Below, one piece after another: positions 23,651-32,781 of a DNA stretch of 64,000 nt. The notes under the pieces are model-generated. The model was not told the DNA's origin, made no database searches, and saw nothing but the letters and a program-made list of their open reading frames with translations. The position numbers and the translations under genes were made by a program. The stretch is from Bog-159 sp049511415 (GTDB lineage Bacteria > Acidobacteriota > Terriglobia > Bryobacterales > Bryobacteraceae): contig JBEKYC010000018.1 of assembly GCA_049511415.1 (NCBI GenBank), positions 1-64,000 of the forward strand. Direction: 5' to 3'. Every line of letters begins with the position of its first letter. The first letter of the stretch is position 1.

Positions 23651-24369
23651 AGCCGCGCCTGGACCGTCTCCTGGTCGAACGCGGCCTCGCCCCCACCCGC
23701 GAAAAAGCCCAGGCGTTGATCATGGCCGGGGAGGTCCTCATCGACGGCCACAAAGCCCAAAAGTCCGGCCAGCCCGTCGATCCCGAAAGCCGCATCGAAG
23801 TGCTCGCCCAGCCGCCCTTCGTCAGCCGCGGCGGACTCAAGCTCGACGCCGCCCTCGCCCAATTCGCCATTGCCGTAGCCGGCCGCGTCTGCCTCGATAT
23901 CGGCGCATCCACCGGCGGCTTCACCGATTGCCTCCTGCAGCGCGGCGCCGCGCGCGTGTACGCCGTGGACGTAGGCTTCGGCCAGCTCGATTGGAAGATC
24001 CGCAACGATTCCCGCGTCATCGTGCACGAGAAGCTCAACGCTCGTTATCTCCGCCCCGAGGATCTGGGCGAAAGCATCGACCTCGCCGTCTGCGACGTCA
24101 GCTTCATTTCCGTGACCCTGATACTGCCCGCCGTGAAAGCCGTGTTACAACCGGCCGGCGAAATGGTTATACTTGTCAAGCCCCAGTTTGAAGTCGGCAA
24201 AGGGCAAGTGGGCAAGGGTGGAATTGTGCGCGATACGGAGTTGCAGCAAGCCGCCTGCCGCCGCGTGGAGGATGCGGCGCGGCAGTTGGGATTCGAAACG
24301 TCACTCATGGAAAGCCCCATCTTAGGCGCGGAAGGGAACCGGGAGTTCCTCCTGCATGCCCACCATTGA
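23647..24369 (+). CDS. tlyA: TlyA-type rRNA 2'-O-methyltransferase (hemolysin family)
   Basis: A 240-residue protein. An N-terminal S4 RNA-binding domain (1-60, RLDRLLVERGLAPTREKAQ) precedes a Rossmann methyltransferase domain of the FtsJ/RrmJ type with SAM motif CLDIGASTGGFTDCLLQ (about 80-96) and VDVGFGQLDWKIRND. In known cases TlyA methylates riboses of 16S and 23S rRNA. The hemolysin name is historical. The ATG overlaps the ispA stop and the 3' end overlaps nadK by 14 bp, so translation is coupled. Confidence 0.9.
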   Translation: MKPRLDRLLVERGLAPTREKAQALIMAGEVLIDGHKAQKSGQPVDPESRIEVLAQPPFVSRGGLKLDAALAQFAIAVAGRVCLDIGASTGGFTDCLLQRGAARVYAVDVGFGQLDWKIRNDSRVIVHEKLNARYLRPEDLGESIDLAVCDVSFISVTLILPAVKAVLQPAGEMVILVKPQFEVGKGQVGKGGIVRDTELQQAACRRVEDAARQLGFETSLMESPILGAEGNREFLLHAHH

Positions 24370-25219
24370 GACTGTCGGCGTTATCTCCAAGCCCGCCGTC
24401 CCCGCCGCCATCGAAGTTGTGCCCAAACTGCTGGCCTGGCTCGAAAGCCACGGCATGCGCGTGCGCTACGACGAAGGCACCGGCTTTTACGCCGCGCGTG
24501 ACGGCGGCCTTCCACGCGACGCGGTTCCGGAAGGCTGCGACCTGGTGATTGTGCTCGGCGGCGACGGCACCCTGCTCTCCGCCGCGCGCGCCATCGGCAG
24601 CCGCGAGATCCCGCTCTTCGCCGTTAACCTCGGCAGCCTCGGCTTTCTCACCGCCATCACCATCGACGAGTTGTATCCCGAACTGGAGCGCGCCCTGCGC
24701 GGCGAGCATCGCATCGGCCGCCGCAAGCTGCTGCATGCCGAGGTGCAGCGCCGCGGCGCCATCGTGTCGCGCTACGAAGCGCTCAACGATGTGGTCCTCA
24801 CCAAGGCATCCATCGCGCGCATGATCGATCTGGATGCCTTCATCGATCACCAGTTCATGTGCGCCTACAAAGCCGACGGCCTGATCGTCTCCACGCCCAC
24901 GGGATCTACCGCCTACTCGCTGTCGGCGGGCGGCCCGATCATCTTTCCCACCGTGCCCACCATCTGTCTCACGCCCATCTGCCCGCACATGCTCACCAAC
25001 CGGCCCGTGCTGGTTTCCGAACACAGCGTGGTCAAAATCCGCTGTTGCGGCGAGGACGACTCCGTCTTCCTCACCATCGACGGCCAGATCGGCGAGCCGC
25101 TCAAAAAGGACGATTTCGTGGTGTGCTGCAGTTCCAACTTCGCGCTCAACCTGATTCGCCCGCCGCGCATGATGTTCTTCGATGTGCTGCGCCAAAAACT
25201 CAAGTGGGGCGAGCGTTGA
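24356..25219 (+). CDS. nadK: NAD kinase
   Basis: Phosphorylates NAD to NADP with ATP or polyphosphate. A 287-residue protein with the catalytic GGDGTLLSAARA motif (about residues 64-75), the NE/D-type stretch NLGSLGFLTAI, the substrate-binding AYKADGLIVSTPTGSTAYSL (about 168-187) and, near the end, CGEDDSVFLTIDGQ. It starts 14 bp before the tlyA stop and ends in a 4-bp TTGA overlap with the transporter gene. The set ispA-tlyA-nadK is conserved in many bacteria. Confidence 0.95.
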   Translation: MPTIETVGVISKPAVPAAIEVVPKLLAWLESHGMRVRYDEGTGFYAARDGGLPRDAVPEGCDLVIVLGGDGTLLSAARAIGSREIPLFAVNLGSLGFLTAITIDELYPELERALRGEHRIGRRKLLHAEVQRRGAIVSRYEALNDVVLTKASIARMIDLDAFIDHQFMCAYKADGLIVSTPTGSTAYSLSAGGPIIFPTVPTICLTPICPHMLTNRPVLVSEHSVVKIRCCGEDDSVFLTIDGQIGEPLKKDDFVVCCSSNFALNLIRPPRMMFFDVLRQKLKWGER

Positions 25220-26418
25220 AGCGCCCGTCCCTCACCGCCTGGATCTTCATCGGCATGGCCGCGGGCGTGGCCCTCGGCGCGTTTGCGCCGGGCGTTGCCC
25301 GCCAGCTCGGACCGGTCAGCAACATCTTTCTGCGCCTCATCCGCTCCATCATCGCGCCGCTGATCTTCGGCACGCTGGTGGCCGGGATCGCCGGCGCCGG
25401 CGATTTGAAACGCATGGGCCGCATCGGCCTGAAGGCGGTGGTCTACTTCGAAATCGTCACTACCTTCGCGCTGTTCCTGGGTCTCGCGGCCGTCAACCTG
25501 GTGCGTCCCGGCGCGGGCATGAAGCTGGAGCAGACCGCCGCCGACGCCGCGCTGCCAAAGGACCGGCCCACCGCCGGGCAGATGATCGAGCATGTGTTCC
25601 CGGCCAGCATCATCGACGCCATGGCGCGCGGCGATGTGCTCGAAATCGTAGTCTTCGCGTTCCTGTTCGGTGCCGCCTGCGCGTCTGTCGGCGTAAAGGC
25701 CCAGCCGGTGGTGGCCTTCTGCGAATCGCTGGCCGAGGTCATGTTCCGCTACACGCGCTACGTCATGTATCTCGCGCCGTTCGGCGTCGGAGCGGCCCTC
25801 GCCGTCACCGTCGGCAGCAAGGGCTTCGCCGTCCTGCTCGGGCTGGGCAAACTGGTCCTCACCATGTACGCCGCCCAGACGCTGTTCGTGGTGCTGGTGC
25901 TCGGCGGAGTCATGCTGCTGTTCGGTATCCCCGTGCGCGCTTTCTATCGCGCGGCGCGCGAGCCGTTCCTCATCGCCTTCTCCACGGCCTCCAGCGAAGC
26001 CGCCCTGCCGCTGGCGCTCGAAAACATGGAGACCTTCGGCGTCCCCAAACATATCGTGGCCTTCGTGATTCCGGCCGGCTACAGCCTGAATATGGATGGC
26101 GGCACGCTGTATCTGTCGCTGGCGTCCGTCTTCATCGCACAGGCCGCCGGCATCCACCTGACACTCGCCCAGCAGCTCCTGATGATGCTGACCCTCATGC
26201 TCACCAGCAAGGGTATCGCCGGCGTGCCGCGCGGCTCCCTGGTGGTCCTGGCCGGCGCCATCGCCACCTTCCACCTGCCCATGGAAGGAATAGCCGTATT
26301 GCTCGGCGTCGATGCGCTCTTGGATATGGCCCGCACCTCGGTGAATGTGGTGGGCAACTGCCTGGCCAGCGCCGTAGTAGCCCGCTGGGAGGGCGCCAAG
26401 CTATACTGTTCCGAGTGA
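25216..26418 (+). CDS. Dicarboxylate/amino acid:cation symporter (SDF/DAACS family)
   Basis: A 400-residue inner-membrane transporter with about eight membrane segments and two re-entrant loops. The family motifs are FSTASSEAALPLALENME (serine-rich loop, HP1) and GYSLNMDGGTLYLSLASVFIA, with later MLTSKGIAGVPRGSLVVLA (HP2) and DMARTSVNVVGN. Substrates in the family are C4-dicarboxylates, glutamate or aspartate, moved with Na+ or H+. The start is taken as TTG 25216, which overlaps the nadK stop, has GGGGCGAG upstream and gives a short cytoplasmic N-terminus; the frame stays open further upstream within nadK. Confidence 0.88.
   Translation: MKRPSLTAWIFIGMAAGVALGAFAPGVARQLGPVSNIFLRLIRSIIAPLIFGTLVAGIAGAGDLKRMGRIGLKAVVYFEIVTTFALFLGLAAVNLVRPGAGMKLEQTAADAALPKDRPTAGQMIEHVFPASIIDAMARGDVLEIVVFAFLFGAACASVGVKAQPVVAFCESLAEVMFRYTRYVMYLAPFGVGAALAVTVGSKGFAVLLGLGKLVLTMYAAQTLFVVLVLGGVMLLFGIPVRAFYRAAREPFLIAFSTASSEAALPLALENMETFGVPKHIVAFVIPAGYSLNMDGGTLYLSLASVFIAQAAGIHLTLAQQLLMMLTLMLTSKGIAGVPRGSLVVLAGAIATFHLPMEGIAVLLGVDALLDMARTSVNVVGNCLASAVVARWEGAKLYCSE
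26402..26407 (+). promoter_or_regulatory. Putative -10 inside the symporter gene end
   Basis: TATACT lies 7 nt before the GTG start (26415) of the esterase gene, within the last codons of the transporter. It may give the esterase gene a separate leaderless transcript. Confidence 0.35.
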
Positions 26419-27131
26419 ACCGAGAATATCATAAGTGGTACAGCCCTCATCTGCAGCGCGACATGGAGTTGATTGTCTATGGCCATGCCGGCATGCCTCT
26501 CGTCGTCTTCCCGACCTCCATGGGCCGCTTCTACGACTACGAAGACCGCGGCATGATCGGCGCCATCGGCTACCAATACGATGCCGGACGCCTGCAGGCC
26601 TTCTGCCTCGACAGCGTCGATTCCGAAAGCTGGTACAACAAGCGTGTCCCGCCCCGCGCGCGCGCCCTGCGGCACATGCAGTATGAGAGTTACGTGCTGC
26701 ATGAAGCCCTGCCGTTCATCCATTCGCTGAATCCCGCGACGCGTTGCGCGGTCACCGGCTGCAGCTTCGGCGGCTATCATTGCGTCAACTTCGCCCTGCG
26801 CCATCCCGAAGTGGTGGGGCCGTGTGTCAGCATGGGCGGCGCTTTCGACATCCACCAGTTTTTGAACGGCTATTACGACGACAACTGCTACTTCAACTGC
26901 CCGCCGGATTTTCTGCCCAATCTGCATGATGAACGCTACCTGGCCGAATACCGCAATGGCGCCCGCATGGTGCTGGCCACCGGTGAAACCGACATTTGCC
27001 TGAGCGAGAATCTGCGCCTCGCGGGCATCATGGACCACAAACGGATCCCGCACTGGCTCGACGTCTGGGGCGACGGCACCGGTCATGACTGGCAATGGTG
27101 GCAGCGCATGGCCGTCAAGTTCTTCGGATGA
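26415..27131 (+). CDS. Alpha/beta-hydrolase, esterase D-like
   Basis: A 238-residue hydrolase of the putative-esterase type (PF00756). The nucleophile is in TGCSFGGYHC (about residue 113), a probable Asp in ATGETDI and the His in GTGHDWQWW near the C-terminus. It has no signal peptide, so it acts in the cytoplasm, on an unknown ester. It starts at GTG 26415, which overlaps the transporter stop (GTGA). An upstream extension of the frame would be antisense-like to nothing real and is out of frame with the transporter, so it is ignored. Confidence 0.8.
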   Translation: MNREYHKWYSPHLQRDMELIVYGHAGMPLVVFPTSMGRFYDYEDRGMIGAIGYQYDAGRLQAFCLDSVDSESWYNKRVPPRARALRHMQYESYVLHEALPFIHSLNPATRCAVTGCSFGGYHCVNFALRHPEVVGPCVSMGGAFDIHQFLNGYYDDNCYFNCPPDFLPNLHDERYLAEYRNGARMVLATGETDICLSENLRLAGIMDHKRIPHWLDVWGDGTGHDWQWWQRMAVKFFG

Positions 27132-27135
27132 CGGT

Positions 27136-27141
27136 AGACTG
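27136..27141 (+). promoter_or_regulatory. Putative -10 of the ABC ATPase gene (leaderless type)
   Basis: TAGACT lies about 8 nt before the ATG at 27150 in the short gap after the esterase stop, with no ribosome site between. Confidence 0.4.
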
Positions 27142-27149
27142 GTATTTGC

Positions 27150-27905
27150 ATGCCCGATTCCCCGGCGATCGCCGTGCGCGGCCTGTGCAAAGTCTATGGC
27201 GATAAGGCCGCGGTCGACGGCCTCGACCTGACCGTTCCGCGCGGCTGCTTCTTCGGGTTCCTGGGACCCAACGGCGCAGGCAAATCCACGACCATCCGTA
27301 TGCTCACCGGCCTGATCCCGCCCACCTCGGGCGAGATCGAACTGCTCGGCATGGCGCTTTCGGAGCACGAACTGGAAATCAAGCGGCGCATCGGACTGGT
27401 GCCCGACGAATCCCTGCTGTTCGATCGACTCACCGGCGTCGAGTTTCTCGAATTCGTGGGGCGCATGTACGGCCTCGCCCGAGCGGTGGCCCTGGAACGC
27501 GCGCGGTCGCTGCTGGATCTGTTCGAGCTCGGCGAGACGCGCAAGCTGATCGCCGAGTATTCCAAAGGCATGCGCAAGCGCGTCGCCATGGCCGCCTCGT
27601 TGATCCACCATCCGGATCTCTTCCTGATGGACGAACCCTTCGAAGGCGTGGACGCCGTCGGCGCGCGGCTGATGAAAGACATCCTGCTCGACCAGGTGCA
27701 TCGCGGCGCCACCATCTTCCTCACCTCGCACGTGCTGGAAGTGGTGGAACGCCTGTGCGACCGGGTGGCCATCATCGACGACGGGCGCATCGTGCGCGAA
27801 GGCTCCATGGACGAATTGCGCTCCGGAACGGAATCGTTGGAAGATGTTTTCGTGCGCCTGGTCGGCACGGGACGCGAATTCCAGGAGCTGGAGTGGCTCA
27901 AATGA
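27150..27905 (+). CDS. ABC transporter ATP-binding protein
   Basis: A 251-residue ABC-2-type exporter ATPase. Walker A is GPNGAGKST (about residue 44), the signature YSKGMRKRVAMAASL (about 140), Walker B LFLMDEPFEGVD, and the switch His lies in FLTSHVLEVVERL. Together with the membrane protein at 27902 it forms an exporter; the substrate is unknown. The stop overlaps the permease start by 4 bp. It is followed by no periplasmic binding protein, which supports export. Confidence 0.9.
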   Translation: MPDSPAIAVRGLCKVYGDKAAVDGLDLTVPRGCFFGFLGPNGAGKSTTIRMLTGLIPPTSGEIELLGMALSEHELEIKRRIGLVPDESLLFDRLTGVEFLEFVGRMYGLARAVALERARSLLDLFELGETRKLIAEYSKGMRKRVAMAASLIHHPDLFLMDEPFEGVDAVGARLMKDILLDQVHRGATIFLTSHVLEVVERLCDRVAIIDDGRIVREGSMDELRSGTESLEDVFVRLVGTGREFQELEWLK

Positions 27906-29500
27906 TCCGTGCCATCCTGCGCGCGCAATGGCTCAGCATGCGTTTTGCGCGCCTGGGCGCCGGACGCCGTAGCGTCGCGATTACCATCGTCCTCGCCGTG
28001 GTGTGGTACGGCTTTTGGAGCTTTCTGGCGGTGATCGCGGAAGTCTTCGCCGCCGCCGCAACGCGCGATCAGTTGGAAACCTGGCTGCCCGTCGGTCTTC
28101 TGGGCGTGTTCGCCTACTGGCAGTTGATGCCGATGGCCTCGGCCAGCATGGGGGCTTCGCTGGATTTGCGCAAGTTGCTGCTCTACCCCGTGCCGCGCGG
28201 TTCCCTGTTCCTGGTGGAAGTCATGCTGCGCCTCACCACCTGCGCGGAGCTGCTGCTGGTTCTGTCCGGCATAGCCACTGGTCTGCTGCGCAGTCCGGCG
28301 CTGGGCGGCTGGCGACTGCTGGCGCGCGTGCCGTTCGCCATGCTGCTCTTTGCGGCCTTCAATCTGTTGTTGGCGGCCGGCCTGCGAAACCTGATCGAGC
28401 GCCTGATGAGCCGCCGCGGCATGCGCGAGGTGGTCGGACTGGCCGTGATGCTGCTGGCGCTCCTGCCGCGCCTGCTGCTCGTGACTGGAGCGCGCCTGCA
28501 TCGCCTGGAGCCGCTGCTGCCCGCTGCCCGGACTTCGTTATGGCCGTGGGCGGCGGCCTCGCGCGTCATGCTGGCATCTCCCGGAGGAGCCGTGACGCTG
28601 GCGGCATGGACCGTGGCAGCCTTTCTGTTCGGCCGCTGGCAATTTATGCGCAGCCTCAGGTTCGATTTGCAGGCAGCCCAGGCCGCCCCCACTGCCGCCA
28701 AGGATCAAGCCTGGACCGGCCGGCTCTATCGCCTGCCCTCCCTGTTTCTGCCCGATCCCCTGGCTGCCATGGTCGAAAAAGAACTGCGGTCGCTGGCCCG
28801 CACGCCGCGCTTCCGCATGGTCTTCATTATGGGGCTTTCCTTCGGCGCCATCATCTTTCCTACGGCGCTGCGGGGCGGCGCGCGCTTCGGCGCCTCCAGC
28901 TACTTTCTCCCGCTGATATGCCTCTACGCCCTGACGCTGCTGGGCCAAGTCACCTACTGGAATGCGTTCGGTTTCGATGCCTCGGCCGCGCAGCTCTATT
29001 TCCTGGCGCCGGTTTCCATCCGGCGTTCCCTGGCGGGCAAGAATATCGCCGCGGCCATCTTCATCTTCCTGGAAATCGCCGCGGTTTCGCTGGCTTGTTC
29101 CCTGATCCGCGGGGGCATTTCAGCGGCCAAGATCTGCGAAGCGTTTCTGGTCACTGGGGTTGCCGCCCTGTATCTGCTGGGCATCGGCAACCTGGGATCC
29201 ATAAACTATCCGCGGGCGATGAACGCCCAAAGGGTATCGGCCGGCGGCGCTCGCGGGCGCACACAGGGCCTGATCTTCATCTTCTACCCTGCCGCCCTGC
29301 TGCCGATTGTTCTGGCCTATCTGGCGCGCTACGCTTTCGACAGCCAGACCGTCTTCCTGGTGTCGTTGGCGGGAGCGGCGGGCCTGGGCGCGACGGTTTA
29401 TTATTTGGCTACTGAATCGGCGGTCTCCGCCGCCCGCATCCGCCGGGAAATTATCATGGCCGAGCTGTCCCGTGGCGACGGTCCCCTGGTTGCGGAGTGA
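27902..29500 (+). CDS. ABC transporter permease, exporter type
   Basis: A 532-residue membrane protein with about 10-12 hydrophobic segments in two groups separated by a hydrophilic region (about 255-300, PTAAKDQAWTGRLYRLP). It begins MIRAILRAQWLSMRFA. Overlap with the ATPase gene (ATGA) and its position make it the permease of that exporter. It is not close to a named family that I recognise, but the layout fits large ABC-2 permeases. Two alternative hairpins follow its stop. Confidence 0.75.
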   Translation: MIRAILRAQWLSMRFARLGAGRRSVAITIVLAVVWYGFWSFLAVIAEVFAAAATRDQLETWLPVGLLGVFAYWQLMPMASASMGASLDLRKLLLYPVPRGSLFLVEVMLRLTTCAELLLVLSGIATGLLRSPALGGWRLLARVPFAMLLFAAFNLLLAAGLRNLIERLMSRRGMREVVGLAVMLLALLPRLLLVTGARLHRLEPLLPAARTSLWPWAAASRVMLASPGGAVTLAAWTVAAFLFGRWQFMRSLRFDLQAAQAAPTAAKDQAWTGRLYRLPSLFLPDPLAAMVEKELRSLARTPRFRMVFIMGLSFGAIIFPTALRGGARFGASSYFLPLICLYALTLLGQVTYWNAFGFDASAAQLYFLAPVSIRRSLAGKNIAAAIFIFLEIAAVSLACSLIRGGISAAKICEAFLVTGVAALYLLGIGNLGSINYPRAMNAQRVSAGGARGRTQGLIFIFYPAALLPIVLAYLARYAFDSQTVFLVSLAGAAGLGATVYYLATESAVSAARIRREIIMAELSRGDGPLVAE

Positions 29501-29536
29501 GGCGGACAGCGTTCCGCCGGCTTGTCGAGAGCCGGC
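29501..29536. terminator. Overlapping alternative hairpins after the ABC permease
   Basis: GGCGGA-cagcgt-TCCGCC (29501-29518) and GCCGGCT-tgtcgag-AGCCGGC (29516-29536) share 3 bases, so only one can form at a time. The position after the last gene of the string suggests a terminator, but there is no T-run. Confidence 0.35.
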
Positions 29537-29730
29537 TGAACGTTACACCTGGAGGGTAAACTGCGCCGGGCGTAAGGTGCGGTTGCGGCTTAAGGCATTC
29601 CCACATCCTCACAAAACCGCACCGCCCGGAGTCTTCTGTTACAATACTTACCAACAAGCGTGACGAGAGGGAAATTGATATTTTCTATCCCTCCCATTCA
29701 TGTTTTATTTGGCGCTGGCGGCGGCGCACG
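29537..29730. other. Upstream region of the LysR gene
   Basis: No gene. TACAAT (29640-29645) may be a -10. GAGGGA/TCCCTC (29667-29672 and 29688-29693) form an inverted repeat around an AT-rich centre, the general layout of LysR-type binding sites (T-N11-A). Confidence 0.35.
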
Positions 29731-30657
29731 ATGGACTTCGACCAATTACACACGTTCCTCGAAATCGTCCGGCTGAAGAGCTTTTCGAAAGCCGCCCAGA
29801 CGTGTTACCGCACACAGCCGGCCATCAGCGCGCAGGTCCGCCAGCTCGAACAGGAATTGAACACCGCTCTGTTCGAGCGCTTCGGCAGCCGTATCTCGCT
29901 GACCACCGCGGGCAAAATCTTCGCCGATTACGCGGCGCGCATGTTGGAGCTCCGGCGGCAGGCCCAGGACAACATCAACGAGTTGGAGCGCAACCCGCGC
30001 GGAGAACTCGTGATCGCTGCCAACGAAGCCACCTGCATCTATGTGTTGCCGCGGGTTTTTTCCGAGTACAAGAACATGTTTCCGGCCGTGCAGCTTCAAG
30101 TGGACCGCTCCTATGGCTCGCGCGTGATGGAGGCGGTGCTCGAGAACATCGCCGATTTCGGCCTGACACAGTTGCCTGTGGAGGAGAAGCGGCTGCAGGT
30201 GGTCCACATCCACAAGGATGAAATCCGGCTGATCGCGCCCGCGCGGCATCCGCTGGCCGAGCGCAAGACCGTGTATGCCACGGATGTGGTGGCGTACCCG
30301 TTGTTGCTGCCGAAATCGGGGACTACGCGCGCGCGGCTGAATGCCTGGCTGGAACTGGTGGAAGACGATCTGCGCGTCTCCATGGAGCTGGATTCGACCG
30401 AAATGATGAAGCGCTTCGTGATGGCCGGCCTGGGCATATCGTTTCTGGCGGCTTCCAACTGCCACGAGGAGATAGCCGCCGGAAAGCTGCGCGCGATTCC
30501 ACTGGCCCCGGAGCCGATGGTGCGCCGCCTGGGGCTGATCTATCGCAAAGACAAGGCTCTATCCAAGGCCGCGCTGGGCTTCATTCAGGTGGTGCTGGAC
30601 AATCTGGGCGACCAGCAGGCCGACCGCGAAAAACGCCCCAAAGTCATGGTGGGATGA
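29731..30657 (+). CDS. LysR-family transcriptional regulator
   Basis: A 308-residue regulator. The N-terminal winged helix-turn-helix (about 1-60) contains SFSKAAQTCYRTQPAISAQV and ELNTALFERFGSRISLTTAG. The C-terminal periplasmic-binding-protein-like domain (about 90-290) senses an unknown effector; VLPRVFSEYKNMFP and SMELDSTEMMKRFVMAGLGI are typical for the CysB/CbbR-like branch. It lies alone, with a zinc-ribbon gene directly downstream. The inverted repeat at 29667-29693 could be its own site. No divergent target gene is present, so the regulon is not evident. Confidence 0.9.
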   Translation: MDFDQLHTFLEIVRLKSFSKAAQTCYRTQPAISAQVRQLEQELNTALFERFGSRISLTTAGKIFADYAARMLELRRQAQDNINELERNPRGELVIAANEATCIYVLPRVFSEYKNMFPAVQLQVDRSYGSRVMEAVLENIADFGLTQLPVEEKRLQVVHIHKDEIRLIAPARHPLAERKTVYATDVVAYPLLLPKSGTTRARLNAWLELVEDDLRVSMELDSTEMMKRFVMAGLGISFLAASNCHEEIAAGKLRAIPLAPEPMVRRLGLIYRKDKALSKAALGFIQVVLDNLGDQQADREKRPKVMVG

Positions 30658-30661
30658 TCGG

Positions 30662-31108
30662 ATGATGAAGTGCGGCGGCTGCGGAAAACGTTTCGACGCG
30701 ACGAGCGATACCACCTGCCCGTTTTGCGGCACCCCGCGGCTGGTGCGGTCGCGCTCGGGCGTGATGAAGAGCGCCACCATCCTGATTTCGGCGGGCGGGA
30801 CCGAGGCGGTTTACCGGTCGGTTAAGCAAGTGCCCGAGCCGTTGCGGCGCAAGCTGTTGAAGTCGACCAACGGGCTGAATTCGGCCACCATACTGATTGC
30901 GGACCGGCGCGGCCGCGCAGAGATCGCCCGCGCCATTCAAAACCTGCCATCCAGCCTGCAGCGCCGTTTCCTGAAGCCGTTTCGTGAAACACCGCAAACT
31001 CCGCTTGCCTGGCTCGACCGGCCGCCGGTGAAGGCCGCCCTCGCCTGGCTGTTAGGCGCGGGCAGCGTGCTGCTGATCTGGTTCGTCTTTACGCATAAGT
31101 GGTCGTGA
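30662..31108 (+). CDS. Zinc-ribbon membrane protein of unknown function
   Basis: A 148-residue protein. The N-terminus has a zinc ribbon CGGCGKRFDATSDTTCPFC with two Cys pairs. A middle part contains a repeat: SATILISAGGTEAVYRSVKQVPEPLRRKLLKS and the similar NSATILIADRRGRAEIARAI each end in a basic helix. A single membrane segment closes the protein (about 123-143, ALAWLLGAGSVLLIWFVFT). The family is not recognised. It is probably co-transcribed with the LysR gene. Its 3' end overlaps the tail of the DUF4276 pseudogene on the other strand by 20 bp. Confidence 0.65.
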   Translation: MMKCGGCGKRFDATSDTTCPFCGTPRLVRSRSGVMKSATILISAGGTEAVYRSVKQVPEPLRRKLLKSTNGLNSATILIADRRGRAEIARAIQNLPSSLQRRFLKPFRETPQTPLAWLDRPPVKAALAWLLGAGSVLLIWFVFTHKWS

Positions 31109-31640
31109 GTTTCTCGAGAACGGCGCGGAAGAGTCTCTCACAATTCGGAGCAGCGTGGCGCACCTTGGCAGGGGCGATTAGTTCGAGCAGTTTCGGCGCG
31201 TGTTTCGTTTTGTGATATCGCCCTTTTGTGGTGTCCTTGGTCGCGGCATTCAGGCCGGCGATCAGATCTTGCTTGTGGATCTCTTCGACCCGCGGATTCG
31301 GTCTCAGTGCCTCTTTTCGAAAGCCCAGCTTATAGTAGCTCGCGAGGGCATCCTGGTCCGCGTGGAACTAAGCCTCCATCATTTCTACCATCCAGAACGT
31401 TGAATCGGTCTGATCATTCGGGTTGAGAGGCCCCTCGCTGTCGCGGAGCAGGATATTCCACGCCGTCGGATGCTTTCTCCCGGCAATGGAGAAATCGCGG
31501 TCAGGTTTGCCACCAGTCGCGATTAGCTGGACCCGGCAGCGCTTCGCCCTCCCGGCGTCGATGATTTCTTTGAAGAACTCCGCAAACCCAGGTTTGAGGC
31601 TATTGTCGCCTTCGAAGTAGATCCTGATCTCATCGGGCAT
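31089..31640 (-). pseudogene. DUF4276-family gene interrupted by an in-frame TAG
   Basis: The frame from ATG 31640 encodes IRIYFEGDNSLKPGFAEFF, an E-G-D start like that of TOPRIM/DUF4276 proteins, and runs to a TAG at 31368-31370 after MVEMMEA. Reading through this codon, the same frame continues for 93 more residues (FHADQDALASYYKLGF, TTKGRYHKTKHAPKLLELI, NCERLFRAVLEKL) and ends at TAA 31089. Family members carry a Trp after the EA, so TAG probably replaced TGG. It starts directly after the stop of the ATPase gene. Together they formed a two-gene cassette, now broken. Confidence 0.75.
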
Positions 31641-32740
31641 CTACCACCGGCCTCCACCGATCTCGCCTTTGCGCCAAAGTTCGCCGAGAGTATAGTGCTC
31701 CAGCCACTCGTCCAGTTGTTCTCGCGAGAGCCTTTTGAACTGCGTGCCGCCATCGAAGTCCCGTTCGCAGACCAGCACCGATTCGGGATGATCGGTAAGC
31801 GCATCAACCAGCGCTTCGGAGTGCGTGGTAATGATCACCTGGGTATGTTCTGACGCCTCCACCAACACTTCGGCTACCAGACGCAGCGCGTCCGGATGCA
31901 GCCCCAATTCCGGCTCTTCGATGCAGATCAGCGGGGCTGGCTTGGGGTGCAACAGCACGGCAAGGAGGCAGAGGAACTTCAGTGTCCCGTCCGACATCCG
32001 TATGCCTGATAACATTTCCGATAGGCCCGCTTCGCGCAGAAAAGGCCGCGCCAATCCCTCGCCGACGTCTACCTTCACGTCTTCGAAGCGGTCGCAAAAG
32101 CGTCTGAGATAATCTCTAATGCGATCGTGCACGCCCAGAAAATCCAGTTGATGCAACACCAGCGCGAGATTATCCGCGTTCTCCAATAGCGAGTCTTTAG
32201 GCGCAGCTGCCGAGATGCCATGCCTCGCCTGCGACGTGGGGCCGGTTCTGAACTCCCGGAAGATCTCAATCTGTTTGAACTGGCTGCCGACTTCGGTGAT
32301 AGGCGTCACGTCCTGCGGGATTGTGAACTGTGCCAGTACGGACCCTTTCGGTGCCGTCAGCGCCACCTCCTTTCCGCCAATCTGAGCCCGCCTGTGAACA
32401 CTCTGACTTGAGGTGCTCGTTCAAGATCGCGAACCCGCCGTCGTCGGCCAAGAACTCCACACGGTACGATAGGGGATCAAAGTGCGGCAGCGTCAGCTCG
32501 CACTGAATCTCGGCGATTCCGGTGGGATTCAGGTCGCCCAGCCAGAGCCACTGCCTCACACCACCGCCACGAAGAATCTGACCCTCGATCCCCGTTGGTG
32601 CGGCCTGCAACAGGCTGATGGCCTCGATCAGATTGCTTTTACCGACTGCGTTCGGACCGATCAGCACATTCAACGCACCGAGTTCTATCGTGCTGTCGTT
32701 GAAGGACAGGATCTTTTTCAGTGAGGCGTTTGATCAGCAT
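31641..32740 (-). pseudogene. AAA/ABC-type ATPase gene with two frameshifts
   Basis: Three frames together make one protein of about 366 residues. Frame 1 starts at ATG 32740 (MLIKRLT). Frame 2 gives LKKILSFNDSTIELG and Walker A in LNVLIGPNAVGKSN. Frame 3, entered near 32400, gives SVHRRAQIGGKEVALTAP and continues with Walker B in LICIEEPELGLHPDALRL and the H-loop in VIITTHSEALVDAL. The breaks lie near 32720 (apparent 2-nt loss) and near 32400. Whole homologues belong to AAA_21-type ATPases often paired with DUF4276. All motifs survive, so decay is recent, or the breaks are sequencing errors. Confidence 0.75.
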
Positions 32741-32781
32741 TCGTATCGCTAATTATCTTACGCCATCGCACGCCTTGTTGA

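Noticed and set aside
24913..26274. Long antisense open frame across nadK and the symporter
   Set aside because: Antisense to two certain genes, no ribosome site or motif.
26079..28501. Antisense frames over the esterase and ABC genes
   Set aside because: Composition typical of the antisense strand of GC-rich genes; no recognisable domain.
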